64,000 nucleotides of DNA from Neisseria sp. (GCF_030523955.1 NZ_JAUNHL010000004.1:1-64000); one strand, 5' to 3'. Positions 14,657 to 24,567 are shown, counted from the stretch's first letter. Translations and numbers: made by a program. Notes: generated by a model not told the origin, from the letters alone.

Positions 14657-15673
14657 ATGTATTCCTTGATCCGCCCGTTGTTGTTCCGCCTCGACGCCGA
14701 ACAGGCACACAACCTCACCCTGCAAGCGCTGCATAAGGCACAACGCTACAAACTGATGCCCACTGCTCCGGCCATCAGCCTACCCACCCGGCTAATGGGG
14801 CTGAACCTGCCCAATCCGCTGGGCCTCGCCGCCGGCCTCGATAAAAACGGCGAATGCATCGACGCCCTGTTCGCACTGGGCTTCGGTTTTATCGAAATCG
14901 GTACCGTCACCCCCAAACCGCAAGAAGGCAACCCCAAACCACGCCTGTTCCGCCTGCCCGAACACCAAGCAATCATCAACCGCATGGGGTTCAACAACCA
15001 CGGCATCGACGCCATGATCCGTAACATCGAAAACAGCCGCCGGCAAGGCATTTTGGGCATCAACATCGGCAAAAACGCTACCACCCCCATTGAGAATGCC
15101 GCCGACGATTACCTGATCTGTTTGGAAAAAGCCTATGCTTATGCCGACTACATCACCGTTAACATCTCCTCGCCCAATACCCAAAACCTGCGCTCGCTGC
15201 AAGGCGGCGACGAATTGAGCGCACTGTTGGAAGCCCTCAAAAACAAACAATCCCACTTGCGCGCGCAACACGGCAAATACGTACCCTTGGCTGTCAAAAT
15301 CGCCCCCGACCTGGACGAAGCACAAATCGCCGACATCGCCCATGTGGTGCAGCAAGTAGAAATGGATGCGCTTATCGCCACCAACACCACCATAGACAAA
15401 TCATCGCTCGGCAAACACCCGCTATCCAGCGAAGCAGGCGGCCTCAGCGGCATGCCGGTGCGCGAAGCCAGCAACCGCGTATTACAAAGCCTCTCCGCCG
15501 AATTACACGGCAAAATCCCGCTTATCGGCGTCGGCGGCATCCTGCAAGGTGCCGATGCCGTGCGCAAAATCGAGCTAGGTGCCGATGCCGTACAAGTGTA
15601 CAGCGGCCTGATCTACCGCGGCCCCGACCTTATCGGAGAATGCCTGCGCCACTTGCAGGCGCACAAAGTTTAG
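14657..15673 (+). CDS. pyrD: Dihydroorotate dehydrogenase, class 2
   Basis: Membrane-associated FMN enzyme that oxidises dihydroorotate to orotate with quinone, step four of pyrimidine synthesis. 338 residues, with the N-terminal amphipathic helix of class 2 (SLIRPLLFRLDAEQAHN). The FMN-binding segment NPLGLAAGLDKNG and the catalytic serine loop NISSPNTQNLR are present; the C-terminus has GVGGI and GADAVQVYSGL. The start ATG at 14657 is preceded at eight bases by the AGG of a reverse DUS (14641-14648), which seems to serve as the ribosome-binding site. pyrB-pyrI lies far away at 52062. Confidence 0.95.
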   Translation: MYSLIRPLLFRLDAEQAHNLTLQALHKAQRYKLMPTAPAISLPTRLMGLNLPNPLGLAAGLDKNGECIDALFALGFGFIEIGTVTPKPQEGNPKPRLFRLPEHQAIINRMGFNNHGIDAMIRNIENSRRQGILGINIGKNATTPIENAADDYLICLEKAYAYADYITVNISSPNTQNLRSLQGGDELSALLEALKNKQSHLRAQHGKYVPLAVKIAPDLDEAQIADIAHVVQQVEMDALIATNTTIDKSSLGKHPLSSEAGGLSGMPVREASNRVLQSLSAELHGKIPLIGVGGILQGADAVRKIELGADAVQVYSGLIYRGPDLIGECLRHLQAHKV

Positions 15674-15848
15674 AACGTATCGTCGAGAGCCTGCGGAAAT
15701 TTCAGACAGGCATCACCGGAAACACGGCGCGGTATAGATAGCCGCAAACCATGCAGACAAACCGCCCGTATTTCCGCTATACACCCTATTCCCCGTTTAT
15801 GGGATAATCCGGCCAAACGTCTACCACTTCCAATAAAAGCAGGCCACC

Positions 15849-16109
15849 ATGTCTTTTCCCCTAATCATTTTGCTCGCGGTTATATTGGCCGCTTGGTTTC
15901 TCGCCTCCATTATGTGGGGCAGCATCTGGTTCAACCTGATAACCTCCTCCCGCAACGCCAAACAGCAATTCCTCGGCGAACAAGCCCGCAGCATGGCCGA
16001 CCGCTGGGGTGTCAGCATGCTGCGCTTTCCCATCTTGCATTTACTGATTTGGCTCGCCAACGTATTCGTTTGGTGCAAAACCGCCTTATTCTGGTGGCAC
16101 AGCTTGTAA
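15849..16109 (+). CDS. Small membrane protein of unknown function
   Basis: 86 residues with hydrophobic segments at about 4-28 and 60-84, separated by a basic and polar loop (SSRNAKQQFLGEQARSMADRW). AGG at 15841-15843 precedes the ATG. It is unusually rich in Trp. Codon use resembles the neighbours. I do not recognise a family. Confidence 0.6.
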   Translation: MSFPLIILLAVILAAWFLASIMWGSIWFNLITSSRNAKQQFLGEQARSMADRWGVSMLRFPILHLLIWLANVFVWCKTALFWWHSL

Positions 16110-16163
16110 TGTTCACTCGAAGTCAATAAAACAAATATTAATCAATAAGTTAAACTCATTTTC

Positions 16164-16192
16164 TTGGCTTTTATCCTGAGAAACGTTATAAT
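16164..16192 (+). promoter_or_regulatory. sspA promoter
   Basis: TTGGCT at 16164-16169 and a perfect TATAAT at 16187-16192 with a 17-base spacer. This predicts a leader of about 155 bases before sspA. Confidence 0.7.
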
Positions 16193-16353
16193 TACGCCAT
16201 CATTTCGACTGGCGGCACTGCTAAAAACCCAAGCTGCAGCCGCTTCCCATCCCCGCTTTCCCGCCCCTTAATTTATCTGCCCTGCTCCGTCTGAGCGCAT
16301 ACCCTTAACCGGGCGGGAACCGGCTTACCCCACATTATGGAGCCCGCATCATC

Positions 16354-16959
16354 ATGATGATTCTGTATTCCGGCATTACCTGCCCGTTCAGCCACCGTTG
16401 CCGTTTCGTCTTATTCGAAAAAGGCATGGATTTCGAGATTAAAGACGTCGACATCTTCAACAAGCCCGAAGACCTCGCCATCATGAATCCTTACAACCAA
16501 GTTCCGGTATTGGTTGAACGCGACCTGATTTTGCACGAATCCAACATCATCAACGAATACATCGACGAGCGCTTCCCCCACCCGCAGCTGATGCCGGGTG
16601 ATCCCGTGATGCGCGGTCGCGGCCGTTTGGTGTTGTTCCGCTTGGAAAAAGAGCTGTTTAGCCATGTACAAGTATTGGAAGACCCGGAAAGCAGCCCGAA
16701 AGATCAGGCCAAAGCGCGTGAAGCGATTGCCAACGGCCTAACCGTGCTCGCCCCTTCCTTCGCCAAAACCAAATACATCTTGGGCGAAGAGTTCTCTATG
16801 ATCGACGTGGCGCTCGCTCCCTTATTATGGCGCCTCGACCACTACGACATCCGCTTGGGCAAATCCGCCGCACCGCTGTTGAAATACGCCGAGCGCATCT
16901 TCCAGCGCGAAGCCTTTATCGAAGCGCTCACCCCGGCCGAAAAAGCCATGCGCCGTTAA
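16354..16959 (+). CDS. sspA: Stringent starvation protein A
   Basis: RNA-polymerase-associated protein with a glutathione-transferase fold that changes promoter choice under starvation and acid stress. 201 residues; thioredoxin-like N-terminal half (YSGITCPFSHRCRFVL, NPYNQVPVL, HESNIINEYID) and a helical C-terminal half. It reads almost as the known Neisseria SspA. Two adjacent ATG codons (16354, 16357) could start it. The downstream gene sspB is 55 bases away. The rpsI-petABC genes often found before sspA are not here. Confidence 0.93.
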   Translation: MMILYSGITCPFSHRCRFVLFEKGMDFEIKDVDIFNKPEDLAIMNPYNQVPVLVERDLILHESNIINEYIDERFPHPQLMPGDPVMRGRGRLVLFRLEKELFSHVQVLEDPESSPKDQAKAREAIANGLTVLAPSFAKTKYILGEEFSMIDVALAPLLWRLDHYDIRLGKSAAPLLKYAERIFQREAFIEALTPAEKAMRR

Positions 16960-17014
16960 TCAATCTATCAGACAACCGCTGCGGCGGTTGTTTGTATTTA
17001 TTCCGGAGACCCTC

Positions 17015-17452
17015 ATGACCAGCACCAAACCCTACCTCGTGCGCGCCATCTACGAATGGTGCCTGGACAACCAGCAAACCCCGCACATCGTCGCCTGGGT
17101 AAACGAACACACCCGCGTACCCATGCAATATGTGCGCGACAACGAAATCGTCTTGAACATCGGCCCCACCGCCTCGCACGGCCTGACCATAGACAACGAA
17201 TGGGTGCACTTTTCCGCCCGCTTCGGCGGCGTGGCACACGAAATCTGGATTCCGGTCGGCCACATCGTCAGCATTTTCTCCCGCGAAAGCGGCGAAGGCA
17301 TGGGCTTCGACGCCGAACCTTGGATGCCCGAACACGAAAAAAGCGGTAAATCACCGCTGCATATGGTGGAAAAAGAAAACGGCGAAGAACACACCGATTC
17401 GCCGGACAGTGGCGGCGACAAACCAAAAAAAGGTTTGAAACTGGTGAAATAA
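17015..17452 (+). CDS. sspB: ClpXP specificity-enhancing factor SspB
   Basis: Adaptor that delivers ssrA-tagged proteins to ClpXP. 145 residues from the ATG at 17015, which follows CGGAGA; an upstream in-frame start at 16988 would add nine residues without a better site. The folded domain (YLVRAIYEWCLDN through GHIVSIFSRE) binds the tag; an acidic, flexible linker follows; the C-terminal KKGLKLVK is the ClpX-binding module seen in family members. Same transcript as sspA, as usual. Confidence 0.93.
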   Translation: MTSTKPYLVRAIYEWCLDNQQTPHIVAWVNEHTRVPMQYVRDNEIVLNIGPTASHGLTIDNEWVHFSARFGGVAHEIWIPVGHIVSIFSRESGEGMGFDAEPWMPEHEKSGKSPLHMVEKENGEEHTDSPDSGGDKPKKGLKLVK

Positions 17453-17479
17453 AAGATTGGTCTTTATGAGTCATGCAAA

Positions 17480-17509
17480 ATGCCTGTCTGAAAGCTTTCA
17501 GACAGGCAT
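17480..17509 (+). terminator. Inverted DUS pair, sspA-sspB terminator
   Basis: ATGCCTGTCTGAAAG and its complement abut with no loop bases to spare, followed by TTTT. Confidence 0.7.
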
Positions 17510-17516
17510 TTTTAAA

Positions 17517-17671
17517 TATAGCAGATTTGATTACTTCGATACCAGGCAACAAGCCGCAGGCAGTACAAACGTACGGAACCGATTCTGTTGCCGCTTTAGC
17601 GGCTGACACAACCGTTCTCTTTGAGCTTTGGCGCAGCAGAGCCTTCGCAAAAGTTAAATTAATCCCCTATA
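17517..17671. repeat. Correia-like repeat, full-length class (155 bp)
   Basis: Inverted relative to the copy at 2154. Begins TATAGCAGATTTGATTA and ends TTAATCCCCTATA; the interior includes GCCGCAGGCAGTACAAACGT and CGTTCTCTTTGAGC. Confidence 0.85.
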
Positions 17672-17694
17672 TTAATCAACTCAGGATTAAAACG

Positions 17695-17715
17695 GCTTTT
17701 TGCAAAAGTCTCAGG
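17695..17715. repeat. IS-end relic
   Basis: TTTTTGCAAAAGTCTCAGG resembles the ends of the elements at 54147-54522 (TTTTGCAAAGGTCTC). Only the end is recognisable. Confidence 0.35.
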
Positions 17716-17758
17716 CTTTTTTATATTTCGTTTTACCAAGCTCCCAAACAACAAAATC

Positions 17759-17811
17759 CCTGTCTGAAAACCCAGCCGCAGCCGTGCGGCAAAGTATTTT
17801 CAGACAGGCAT
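17759..17811 (-). terminator. Inverted DUS pair, serC terminator
   Basis: CCCTGTCTGAAAAC (one mismatch to the DUS) and TTTTCAGACAGGCAT enclose a loop that itself holds the small hairpin GCCGCAGCCGTGCGGC. Lies 12 bases behind the serC stop. Confidence 0.6.
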
Positions 17812-17823
17812 TCTGCCATTTCA

Positions 17824-18930
17824 TCAACCGTAGCGGCGCTGGAATTCTTTCATAAACCCAATCAGCGCCTCCACTCCCTGCAAAGGCATCGCATTGTAAA
17901 TACTGGCCCTCATGCCGCCCACCGATTTATAACCGCCCAACAGGCGCAAACCGCGGGTAGTGGATTCCTGCACAAACAACTGATCCAACTCCTTCTTGCC
18001 GGTGGTGAAAATCACATTCATCTTGGAACGCGCACCCGGATGGACGTTGTTGATATAGAAACCGCCGCTGCCGTCTATCGCGTCATACAGCGTACGCGCC
18101 TTGAGCGTATTGATGGTTTCCATCTGCCCCACCCCTCCCTGCGACTGCAACCAGCGGAATACCAAGCCGGAAATATAAATCGGATAAGTTGCCGGCGTGT
18201 TGTACATACCCTGGCGGTTCACGTGCGAGCGGTAATTCCACACATCCGGCACACGGTCGGAGCAGCGCTCCAGCAAATCTTCGCGGATAATCACAATGGT
18301 CGCGCCCGAAGGGCCGATGTTTTTCTGCGCACCTGCATAGATCACACCGTAATCGGCCACATTCACCCGACGCGACAAAATTTCAGACGACATATCGCAC
18401 ACCAAAGGCGGCATATCGTCAGCCAGCTTCGGCACCTCGCGGTATTGCAGGCCGTGCACCGTTTCATTAATAACAAAATGCACGAAAGCCGAATTTTTAT
18501 CAATGTCCCAAGCAGACACCGGCGGCAGATTGGTATATTGGTAATCGCGACCGCCGTCAGCCGCCAAACGGACTTCCGCATCCGATAACTTACCCATCTG
18601 CGCATGGGCGATGGCCGACCAGTTACCGGTAACCACCGAATCCACGCTCTTAAAACCATTGGCCAGATTCATCACCACCATATTGAATTGCGCACTGGCA
18701 CCGCCTTGCAAAAACAACACCTTATAATTATCAGGAATGTCCATCAGCTGGCGCAAATCCTGCTCGGCGTGATAAAGAATGCTCATAAACACATCCGAGC
18801 GGTGGCTCATCGTCATCACCGAGAAACCGGTGCCGTTGTAGTCAAACATCTCGCTTTGCGCCGTACGCAGCACAGAATCAGGCAACACCGCAGGGCCGGC
18901 GGAAAAATTATAAATCGGCGTGGTACTCAT
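17824..18930 (-). CDS. serC: Phosphoserine aminotransferase
   Basis: PLP enzyme making 3-phosphoserine from 3-phosphohydroxypyruvate and glutamate; it also acts in pyridoxine synthesis. 368 residues, typical of SerC. Starts with IYNFSAGPAVLP; the Schiff-base lysine is in YAGAQKNIGPSG; the C-terminal part has KSVGGMRASIYNAM. It stands alone, leftward, between Correia-like DNA and the rimP operon leader. The Shine-Dalgarno is weak (GGAAT). Confidence 0.95.
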   Translation of the reverse strand: MSTTPIYNFSAGPAVLPDSVLRTAQSEMFDYNGTGFSVMTMSHRSDVFMSILYHAEQDLRQLMDIPDNYKVLFLQGGASAQFNMVVMNLANGFKSVDSVVTGNWSAIAHAQMGKLSDAEVRLAADGGRDYQYTNLPPVSAWDIDKNSAFVHFVINETVHGLQYREVPKLADDMPPLVCDMSSEILSRRVNVADYGVIYAGAQKNIGPSGATIVIIREDLLERCSDRVPDVWNYRSHVNRQGMYNTPATYPIYISGLVFRWLQSQGGVGQMETINTLKARTLYDAIDGSGGFYINNVHPGARSKMNVIFTTGKKELDQLFVQESTTRGLRLLGGYKSVGGMRASIYNAMPLQGVEALIGFMKEFQRRYG

Positions 18931-19258
18931 CTTGGATAAATTCCGTTCATTAAAATCATATGGATTCGCCAGATTCTAGACTTCAGCCCTGCTTTACGCA
19001 AGTTGCCTCCCCATTTTTTCAGACAGGCATCAGCAGTGAAAAACCATTCATTTAGCTAATAATCCAACCTTAAACAGAAATTTAATCCAAAAAAATATCA
19101 TTATTCAGAAGATTCGACCAAAACAACCAAGCTTTTTACTCACCCACTCCTCCACTGCGGCCCATGACCTCAAAATACCGCCCGCCCCGACCCCGCAAAA
19201 GCCGCCAAACCACCGCCATCAGCATATCTCTACTCTTTTCTTTTGATAAAAACTGCGT
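18931..19258. other. serC / rimP intergenic region
   Basis: Holds a single reverse DUS (19017-19031) and AT-rich DNA between divergent genes. No gene or further repeat seen. Confidence 0.4.
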
Positions 19259-19264
19259 TATAAT
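19259..19264 (+). promoter_or_regulatory. rimP-nusA-infB promoter, -10 element
   Basis: Perfect TATAAT at 19259-19264. The -35 region is weak (TTTTCT, 17 bases upstream). Transcription would begin near 19271, only about 20 bases before the leader terminator. Confidence 0.5.
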
Positions 19265-19288
19265 TCAGTAATTTTTCAAATTCATGAG

Positions 19289-19319
19289 AAATGGCCCCGC
19301 GGCCATTTTTTTGTTTTTT
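19289..19319 (+). terminator. Intrinsic terminator in the rimP-nusA-infB leader
   Basis: AAATGGCC and GGCCATTT form a perfect 8-bp stem with loop CCGC, followed directly by TTTTGTTTTTT. It sits between the -10 element and the rimP ribosome-binding site (CGGAG, 19323-19327), so every operon transcript from that promoter must read through it. Confidence 0.75.
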
Positions 19320-19335
19320 ATCCGGAGTTAAGCGT

Positions 19336-19767
19336 TTGGACATCCAAAACATTCTCGAAAAAACACTGCCCGGCTTGGGCTACGAATTGGTCGATTTCGA
19401 ACTCACCGCACAAGGTACGCTGCGGGTGTTTATCGACCAACCCGGCGGCATCACCGTGGAAGATTGCGCCACCGTCAGCAACCATTTGAGCCGCGTTTTC
19501 ATGGTCGAAGACATTGATTACAAAAATCTGGAAATCTCCAGCCCCGGCCTCGACCGCCCGCTGAAAAAAGCCGCCGATTTTGTGCGCTTTACCGGCGAGC
19601 AAGCAAAGATCAAAACCCGCCTGCCGGTTGAGGGGCAGAAAAATTTTGTCGGCCGCATCGAGCGTTGCGAAAACGATGTGGTCACCCTTTCTTTCGACGG
19701 CAAAACCGCCGATATCGAGCTATCCAATATCGATAAAGCCCGTCTGAAACCCGAATTCAAATTCTAA
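19336..19767 (+). CDS. rimP: Ribosome maturation factor RimP
   Basis: Needed for 30S subunit assembly. 143 residues when started at TTG 19336, matching the length and start ([22 protein letters not shown]) known from Neisseria RimP. CGGAG at 19323-19327 is eight bases before the TTG. An in-frame ATG at 19291 lies inside the leader hairpin and has no such site, so it is unlikely. First gene of the rimP-nusA-infB operon; nusA follows after 33 bases. Confidence 0.93.
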   Translation: MDIQNILEKTLPGLGYELVDFELTAQGTLRVFIDQPGGITVEDCATVSNHLSRVFMVEDIDYKNLEISSPGLDRPLKKAADFVRFTGEQAKIKTRLPVEGQKNFVGRIERCENDVVTLSFDGKTADIELSNIDKARLKPEFKF

Positions 19768-19800
19768 TTTATTGATTTAAATATCTTCAGGAGAACCGAC

Positions 19801-21291
19801 ATGAGTCGCGAGATGCTGCAACTGGCCGAAGCACTGGCCAGCGAAAAAAACGTAGATCCCGATGTGGTGTTCGACGCGCTCGAATTCGCGCTGGGCACCG
19901 CCGCCAAGAAAAAATCCGAACGCGAGCACATGGATGTGCGCGTCGAAATCGACCGTGAAAGCGGCGAATACCGCACCTTCCGCCGCTGGCTGATTGTTGC
20001 CGACGAAGACTACACCTACCCCGATGTAGAAAAAACCATCGAGGAAATCCAAGAAGAAATCCCCGACACCACTTTGCAAATCGGCGAATATTACGAAGAA
20101 GCGCTGCCCAACGAAGCTTTTGGCCGTCAGGCGGCGCAAACCGCCAAGCAGATTATCCTGCAACGCATCCGCGACGCCGAACGTGAAAAAATCCTCAACG
20201 AATTTCTGCAACGCAAAGACGACATCGTTTTGGGCACCGTGAAACGCGTAGAGCGCCACGGCATTATCGTTGAAATCGGCAAACTGGATGCGCTGATTCC
20301 GCGCGACCAATTGATTGCCCGCGAAAACTTCCGCAACGGCGACCGCATCCGCGCCCTGTTCTTACGTGTAGACGAACAAGGCACCCGCAAGCAAGTAATT
20401 CTGAGCCGCACCTCGCGCGACTTTTTGGTGAAACTGTTCGAACAGGAAGTACCCGAAATCGCCGACGGCCTGCTGGAAATCAAAGAAGCCGCCCGCGATC
20501 CCGGCCAGCGCGCCAAAATCGCGGTAAAAGCCAACGACCAACGCATCGACCCGCAAGGTACCTGTATCGGCGTGCGCGGTTCGCGCGTCAACGCGGTTAC
20601 CAACGAATTGGGCGGCGAGCGCATCGACGTGGTGCTGTGGTCGCCCGAAACCGCGCAGTTTGTCATCAACGCCCTTTCGCCCGCCGAAGTCACCCGCATT
20701 CTGATTGACGAAGATAAACATTCGGTGGACGTTATCGTAGCGGAAGACCAATTGGCACTGGCCATCGGTCGCGGCGGCCAAAACGTGCGCCTGGCCGCCG
20801 ATCTTACCGGTTGGCAACTCAATATCATGACCGTTGCCGAAGCCGAAGAGCGTCATGCCGCCGAAGACGAGGTTATCCGCAATCTATTTATCGAACACCT
20901 GAATGTTGATGAAGAAACCGCCAATGTATTGGTTCAGGAAGGCTTCACTTCATTGGAGGAAGTAGCCTATGTGCCGGCGGAAGAGTTATCGGAAATCGGC
21001 TTTGAAGAGGATACCGTAGAAGTGCTGCGCAGCAGAGCGCGCGATGCCATCCTTACCCTAGCCATTGCCTCGGAAGAAAAACTCGACCAAATCTCCGACG
21101 ATTTGAAATCGCTGGAAGGCGTAGACCAGGATATGTTGCGCGACTTGGCGGAAGCAGGCATCAATACCCGCGACGATTTGGCGGAATTATCCATAGACGA
21201 ATTAATCGAAATCACCGGTGTGAGCACTGAAGAGGCGGAAAAAGTCATTATGGCCGCCCGCGCCCACTGGTTTGAAGAAGAAAGTGAATAA
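19801..21291 (+). CDS. nusA: Transcription termination/antitermination factor NusA
   Basis: RNA-polymerase-binding factor that modulates pausing, intrinsic termination and antitermination. 496 residues: N-terminal polymerase-binding domain (1-125), S1 domain (about 135-200), KH1 and KH2 (about 200-345, with IGVRGSRVNAV and AIGRGGQNVRL), and two acidic C-terminal repeats (about 365-495), the long gammaproteobacterial-type architecture. AGGAGA precedes the ATG. Because NusA enhances intrinsic termination, the hairpin in its own operon leader is a plausible feedback target. Confidence 0.97.
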   Translation: MSREMLQLAEALASEKNVDPDVVFDALEFALGTAAKKKSEREHMDVRVEIDRESGEYRTFRRWLIVADEDYTYPDVEKTIEEIQEEIPDTTLQIGEYYEEALPNEAFGRQAAQTAKQIILQRIRDAEREKILNEFLQRKDDIVLGTVKRVERHGIIVEIGKLDALIPRDQLIARENFRNGDRIRALFLRVDEQGTRKQVILSRTSRDFLVKLFEQEVPEIADGLLEIKEAARDPGQRAKIAVKANDQRIDPQGTCIGVRGSRVNAVTNELGGERIDVVLWSPETAQFVINALSPAEVTRILIDEDKHSVDVIVAEDQLALAIGRGGQNVRLAADLTGWQLNIMTVAEAEERHAAEDEVIRNLFIEHLNVDEETANVLVQEGFTSLEEVAYVPAEELSEIGFEEDTVEVLRSRARDAILTLAIASEEKLDQISDDLKSLEGVDQDMLRDLAEAGINTRDDLAELSIDELIEITGVSTEEAEKVIMAARAHWFEEESE

Positions 21292-21301
21292 GAGGTAGCG
21301 C

Positions 21302-24118
21302 ATGAGTAACAGTACCGTAGAACAATTTGCTGCCGAGTTAAAAAAACCGGTGGCCGAGCTGCTCAAACAGCTTGAAAGTGCCGGCGTACACAAAGTATCC
21401 GGCAGCGACAACATCACCGCCGACGACAAAGAAAAACTACTGGCTTTTTTACGAAAAAGCCATGACACCCAAGGCGGTACCATCAGCATCGGCCGTAAAA
21501 AAACCGAACGCAGTACCGTAGACGGCGTACAAGTAGAAACCCGCCGTACCCGCCGCCAAGTAGTCGTTCCCTCAAGCGAAGAATTGGCTGCAGAAGCGAA
21601 AGCCAAAGCGGCACAACAGGAGCAGCAAGCAGCAGAAGCAGCCGCCGCACAAGCCAAAGCTGAAGCTGAAGCACGTTTGGCCGCAGAAGAGAAAGCCCGC
21701 GCCGAAAAAGAGGCGGCCGAGCAGCAAGCGCGCGAGCAACAGGAACGTGAAGCAGCACAAGCCGCCGCAATGGCAGCCGAATCAGCAAAGGCTGAACCGA
21801 AAGCCGTAGAAGAGGCTCCTGCCAACAAGCAAAACCATTCCAACCGCAAAGCCAAACCGACACCGCAACCGGTAGAAGTTGTCAGCGCCGAAGAACAGGC
21901 CGCGCGCGACGAAGAAGCCCGTCGTGCCGCCGCATTGCGTGCCCATCAGGAAGCTTTGCTAAAAGAGAAACAGGAACGCCAGGAACGCCAACTGCGTCGC
22001 GAAGCAGCGAAGAAACTGGCTCAGGAAGAAGCGCGCAGCGCTCAGAAAGCAAAATCCAACGAACCGCGCTCAGCCAAACCGACCGAAAAAACACCGCTGG
22101 CAGCAACCGGCAATACAGCGACGGCCAAGCCGGGCAACAGTGAAACCGCCAATCCGAGCAGCGGCAGCCGCAAGAAAGAAGACCGCCGCAACCGCGATGA
22201 AGTCGATAACCAACCGCGCGGCAAAGCAGGAAAAGCTAAAGGCGGCCGCGACCGCGGCGGGGATGACGAAGGCCGCGTGCGCGGCGGCGGTAAAAAAGGC
22301 AAGAAACAACTGAAGTTGGAACCGAACCAACATGCCTTCCAAGCACCGACCGAGCCGGTGGTACACGAAGTCTTGATTCCGGAAACCATCACCGTGGCCG
22401 ATCTGGCGCACAAAATGGCAGTTAAAGGCGTAGAAGTCGTGAAAACCCTTATGAAAATGGGCATGATGGTTACCATCAACCAATCGCTTGATCAGGAAAC
22501 CGCATTGATTGTAGTTGAAGAAATGGGCCACATCGGCAAACCGGCCGCTATCGATGATCCGGAAGCTTTCTTGGGTACAGATAGCCAAGAGCATACCGAA
22601 GCCGAGCTGTTGCCGCGCCCGCCGGTAGTAACGGTGATGGGTCACGTCGATCACGGTAAAACTTCGTTACTCGACTATATCCGCCGCGCCAAAGTGGTGG
22701 AGGGTGAAGCCGGCGGTATTACCCAGCACATCGGTGCCTATCATGTAGAAACCCCGCGCGGTGTGATTACCTTCCTCGATACGCCCGGTCACGAAGCGTT
22801 TACCGCCATGCGTGCCCGCGGTGCGCAAGCCACGGATATCGTGATTCTGGTGGTAGCCGCCGACGACGGCGTGATGCCGCAAACCATCGAAGCGATCGCC
22901 CATGCCAAAGCGGCGGGCGTACCGATTGTGGTGGCGGTCAACAAAATCGATAAAGACTCTGCCAACCCGGAGCGCATCCGCCAAGAACTCACCCAACACG
23001 AAGTGATTCCGGACGACTGGGGCGGCGATGTCCAATTTATCGACGTATCCGCCAAAAAAGGCATCAACATCGATGCCCTGTTGGAAGCCGTGTTGCTGGA
23101 GGCCGAAGTATTGGAACTGAAAGCACCGGAACAGGCACCAGCCAAAGGTATTATCGTCGAAGCCCGCCTCGACAAAGGCCGCGGCGCCGTCTCTACCCTG
23201 CTGGTACAAAGCGGTACGCTGAGAAAAGGCGATATGCTGCTGGCCGGCACTGCCTTCGGTAAAGTACGCGCCATGATGGATGAAAACGGCCGCCCGATCG
23301 AATCAGCCGGCCCGTCTATCCCGGTGGAAATCTTAGGCTTATCGGACGTACCCAATGCCGGCGAAGATGCGATGGTATTGGCCGACGAGAAAAAGGCCCG
23401 CGAAATCGCGCTGTTCCGCCAAGGCAAATACCGCGACGTGCGTTTGGCCAAGCAGCAAGCCGCCAAGCTGGAAAACATGTTCAACAACATGGGCGAAGGT
23501 CAGGCGCAAAGCCTGTCAGTTATCATCAAGGCCGACGTGCAGGGTTCTTACGAAGCATTGGCCGGCAGCCTGCAAAAACTGTCTACCGACGAGGTGAAAG
23601 TCGCCGTATTGCACAGCGGCGTGGGCGGCATTACCGAAAGTGATGTGAACCTGGCGATTGCTTCGGGAGCATTCATTATCGGCTTTAACGTGCGTGCGGA
23701 TGCCTCCGCCCGCAAGCTGGCAGAAACCGAAGACGTGGAAATCCGCTATTACAACATCATTTACGATGCCATCGACGATGTAAAAGCAGCCATGAGCGGC
23801 ATGCTGGCGCCGGAAGAGAAGGAGCAGATTACCGGCACCGTGGAAATCCGCCAAGTTATCAGCATCTCCAAAGTGGGCAATATCGCCGGCTGTATGGTGA
23901 CCGACGGCGTGATCAAACGCGACAGCCATATCCGCCTGATTCGCAACAATGTGGTTATCCATACCGGCGAACTCGAATCGCTCAAACGTTTCAAAGATGA
24001 TGTGAAAGAAGTGAAACAAGGCTTCGAGTGCGGTCTGATGCTGAAAAACTACAACGAAATCATGGAAGGCGACCAAGTGGAAGCGTTCGATATTATCGAG
24101 GTAGCCCGTTCGCTGTAA
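21302..24118 (+). CDS. infB: Translation initiation factor IF-2
   Basis: GTPase that brings initiator tRNA to the ribosome. 938 residues. IF2_N domain at 1-55; Ala/Glu/Lys-rich coiled coil at about 95-245; basic Gly-rich linker ([13 protein letters not shown]); second IF2_N at about 350-405; G domain with GHVDHGKTS at about 446-454, DTPGH and NKID; then domains II-IV. GAGGT precedes the ATG; only ten bases separate it from nusA. rbfA and truB, which commonly follow infB, are absent; a terminator comes straight after. Confidence 0.97.
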   Translation: MSNSTVEQFAAELKKPVAELLKQLESAGVHKVSGSDNITADDKEKLLAFLRKSHDTQGGTISIGRKKTERSTVDGVQVETRRTRRQVVVPSSEELAAEAKAKAAQQEQQAAEAAAAQAKAEAEARLAAEEKARAEKEAAEQQAREQQEREAAQAAAMAAESAKAEPKAVEEAPANKQNHSNRKAKPTPQPVEVVSAEEQAARDEEARRAAALRAHQEALLKEKQERQERQLRREAAKKLAQEEARSAQKAKSNEPRSAKPTEKTPLAATGNTATAKPGNSETANPSSGSRKKEDRRNRDEVDNQPRGKAGKAKGGRDRGGDDEGRVRGGGKKGKKQLKLEPNQHAFQAPTEPVVHEVLIPETITVADLAHKMAVKGVEVVKTLMKMGMMVTINQSLDQETALIVVEEMGHIGKPAAIDDPEAFLGTDSQEHTEAELLPRPPVVTVMGHVDHGKTSLLDYIRRAKVVEGEAGGITQHIGAYHVETPRGVITFLDTPGHEAFTAMRARGAQATDIVILVVAADDGVMPQTIEAIAHAKAAGVPIVVAVNKIDKDSANPERIRQELTQHEVIPDDWGGDVQFIDVSAKKGINIDALLEAVLLEAEVLELKAPEQAPAKGIIVEARLDKGRGAVSTLLVQSGTLRKGDMLLAGTAFGKVRAMMDENGRPIESAGPSIPVEILGLSDVPNAGEDAMVLADEKKAREIALFRQGKYRDVRLAKQQAAKLENMFNNMGEGQAQSLSVIIKADVQGSYEALAGSLQKLSTDEVKVAVLHSGVGGITESDVNLAIASGAFIIGFNVRADASARKLAETEDVEIRYYNIIYDAIDDVKAAMSGMLAPEEKEQITGTVEIRQVISISKVGNIAGCMVTDGVIKRDSHIRLIRNNVVIHTGELESLKRFKDDVKEVKQGFECGLMLKNYNEIMEGDQVEAFDIIEVARSL

Positions 24119-24150
24119 CCGCATAATGGTAAGTTGTTTACTGTATATAA

Positions 24151-24179
24151 ATGCCTGTCTGAAAGTTTCAGACAGGCAT
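24151..24179 (+). terminator. Inverted DUS pair, infB terminator
   Basis: ATGCCTGTCTGAAA / TTTCAGACAGGCAT with a 1-base loop and a following T run, 32 bases behind infB. Confidence 0.75.
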
Positions 24180-24271
24180 TTATTTTGTTGATGGATTTCA
24201 GAAAACTTTTCATGCAAAGCAGTTGGCTGAGTAAATATAGCGGATTTAGGCGTAAAGGACAAAATGGGTAC

Positions 24272-24402
24272 TATAGTGGATTTAAAATAAAACTCCGAGA
24301 TTGGAGCGCGGACATCCCCGTCCGCAAAATATCCAGAATCATACATAAAAAGCGGACGAAAACGTCCGCGCTCCGCCGGATATTTTATTTGAATCGACTA
24401 TA
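24272..24402. repeat. 131-bp nested-hairpin element with TATA ends
   Basis: Begins TATAGTGGATTTAAAATAAA and ends TATTTTATTTGAATCGACTATA, so its outer ends resemble Correia termini but the interior is different. Two 23-base arms (24303-24325 and 24352-24374, both with GGAGCGCGGAC or its complement) pair with each other, and each arm can also fold by itself (GCGGAC...GTCCGC). No coding potential. Confidence 0.6.
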
Positions 24403-24416
24403 TTTAGGCTTCTCAA

Positions 24417-24524
24417 TATAGCAGATTTAATTAATTTTCGATACAAGGCAGCAAGCCGCAGACAGTACAAGTAGTACGGCAAGGCGCAGCAACGCCGTAG
24501 CGAAAGTTAAGTTAATCTGCTATA
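24417..24524. repeat. Correia-like repeat, short class (108 bp)
   Basis: Begins TATAGCAGATTTAATTAA and ends GTTAATCTGCTATA. It lacks the central block AGCTCAAAGAGAACG found in the 155-bp copies, exactly as in the short Neisseria class (about 104-108 bp). Confidence 0.85.
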
Positions 24525-24567
24525 GAGAAATAATCTTTAATAAACTTGATCTTATTGCCCTTACGCC

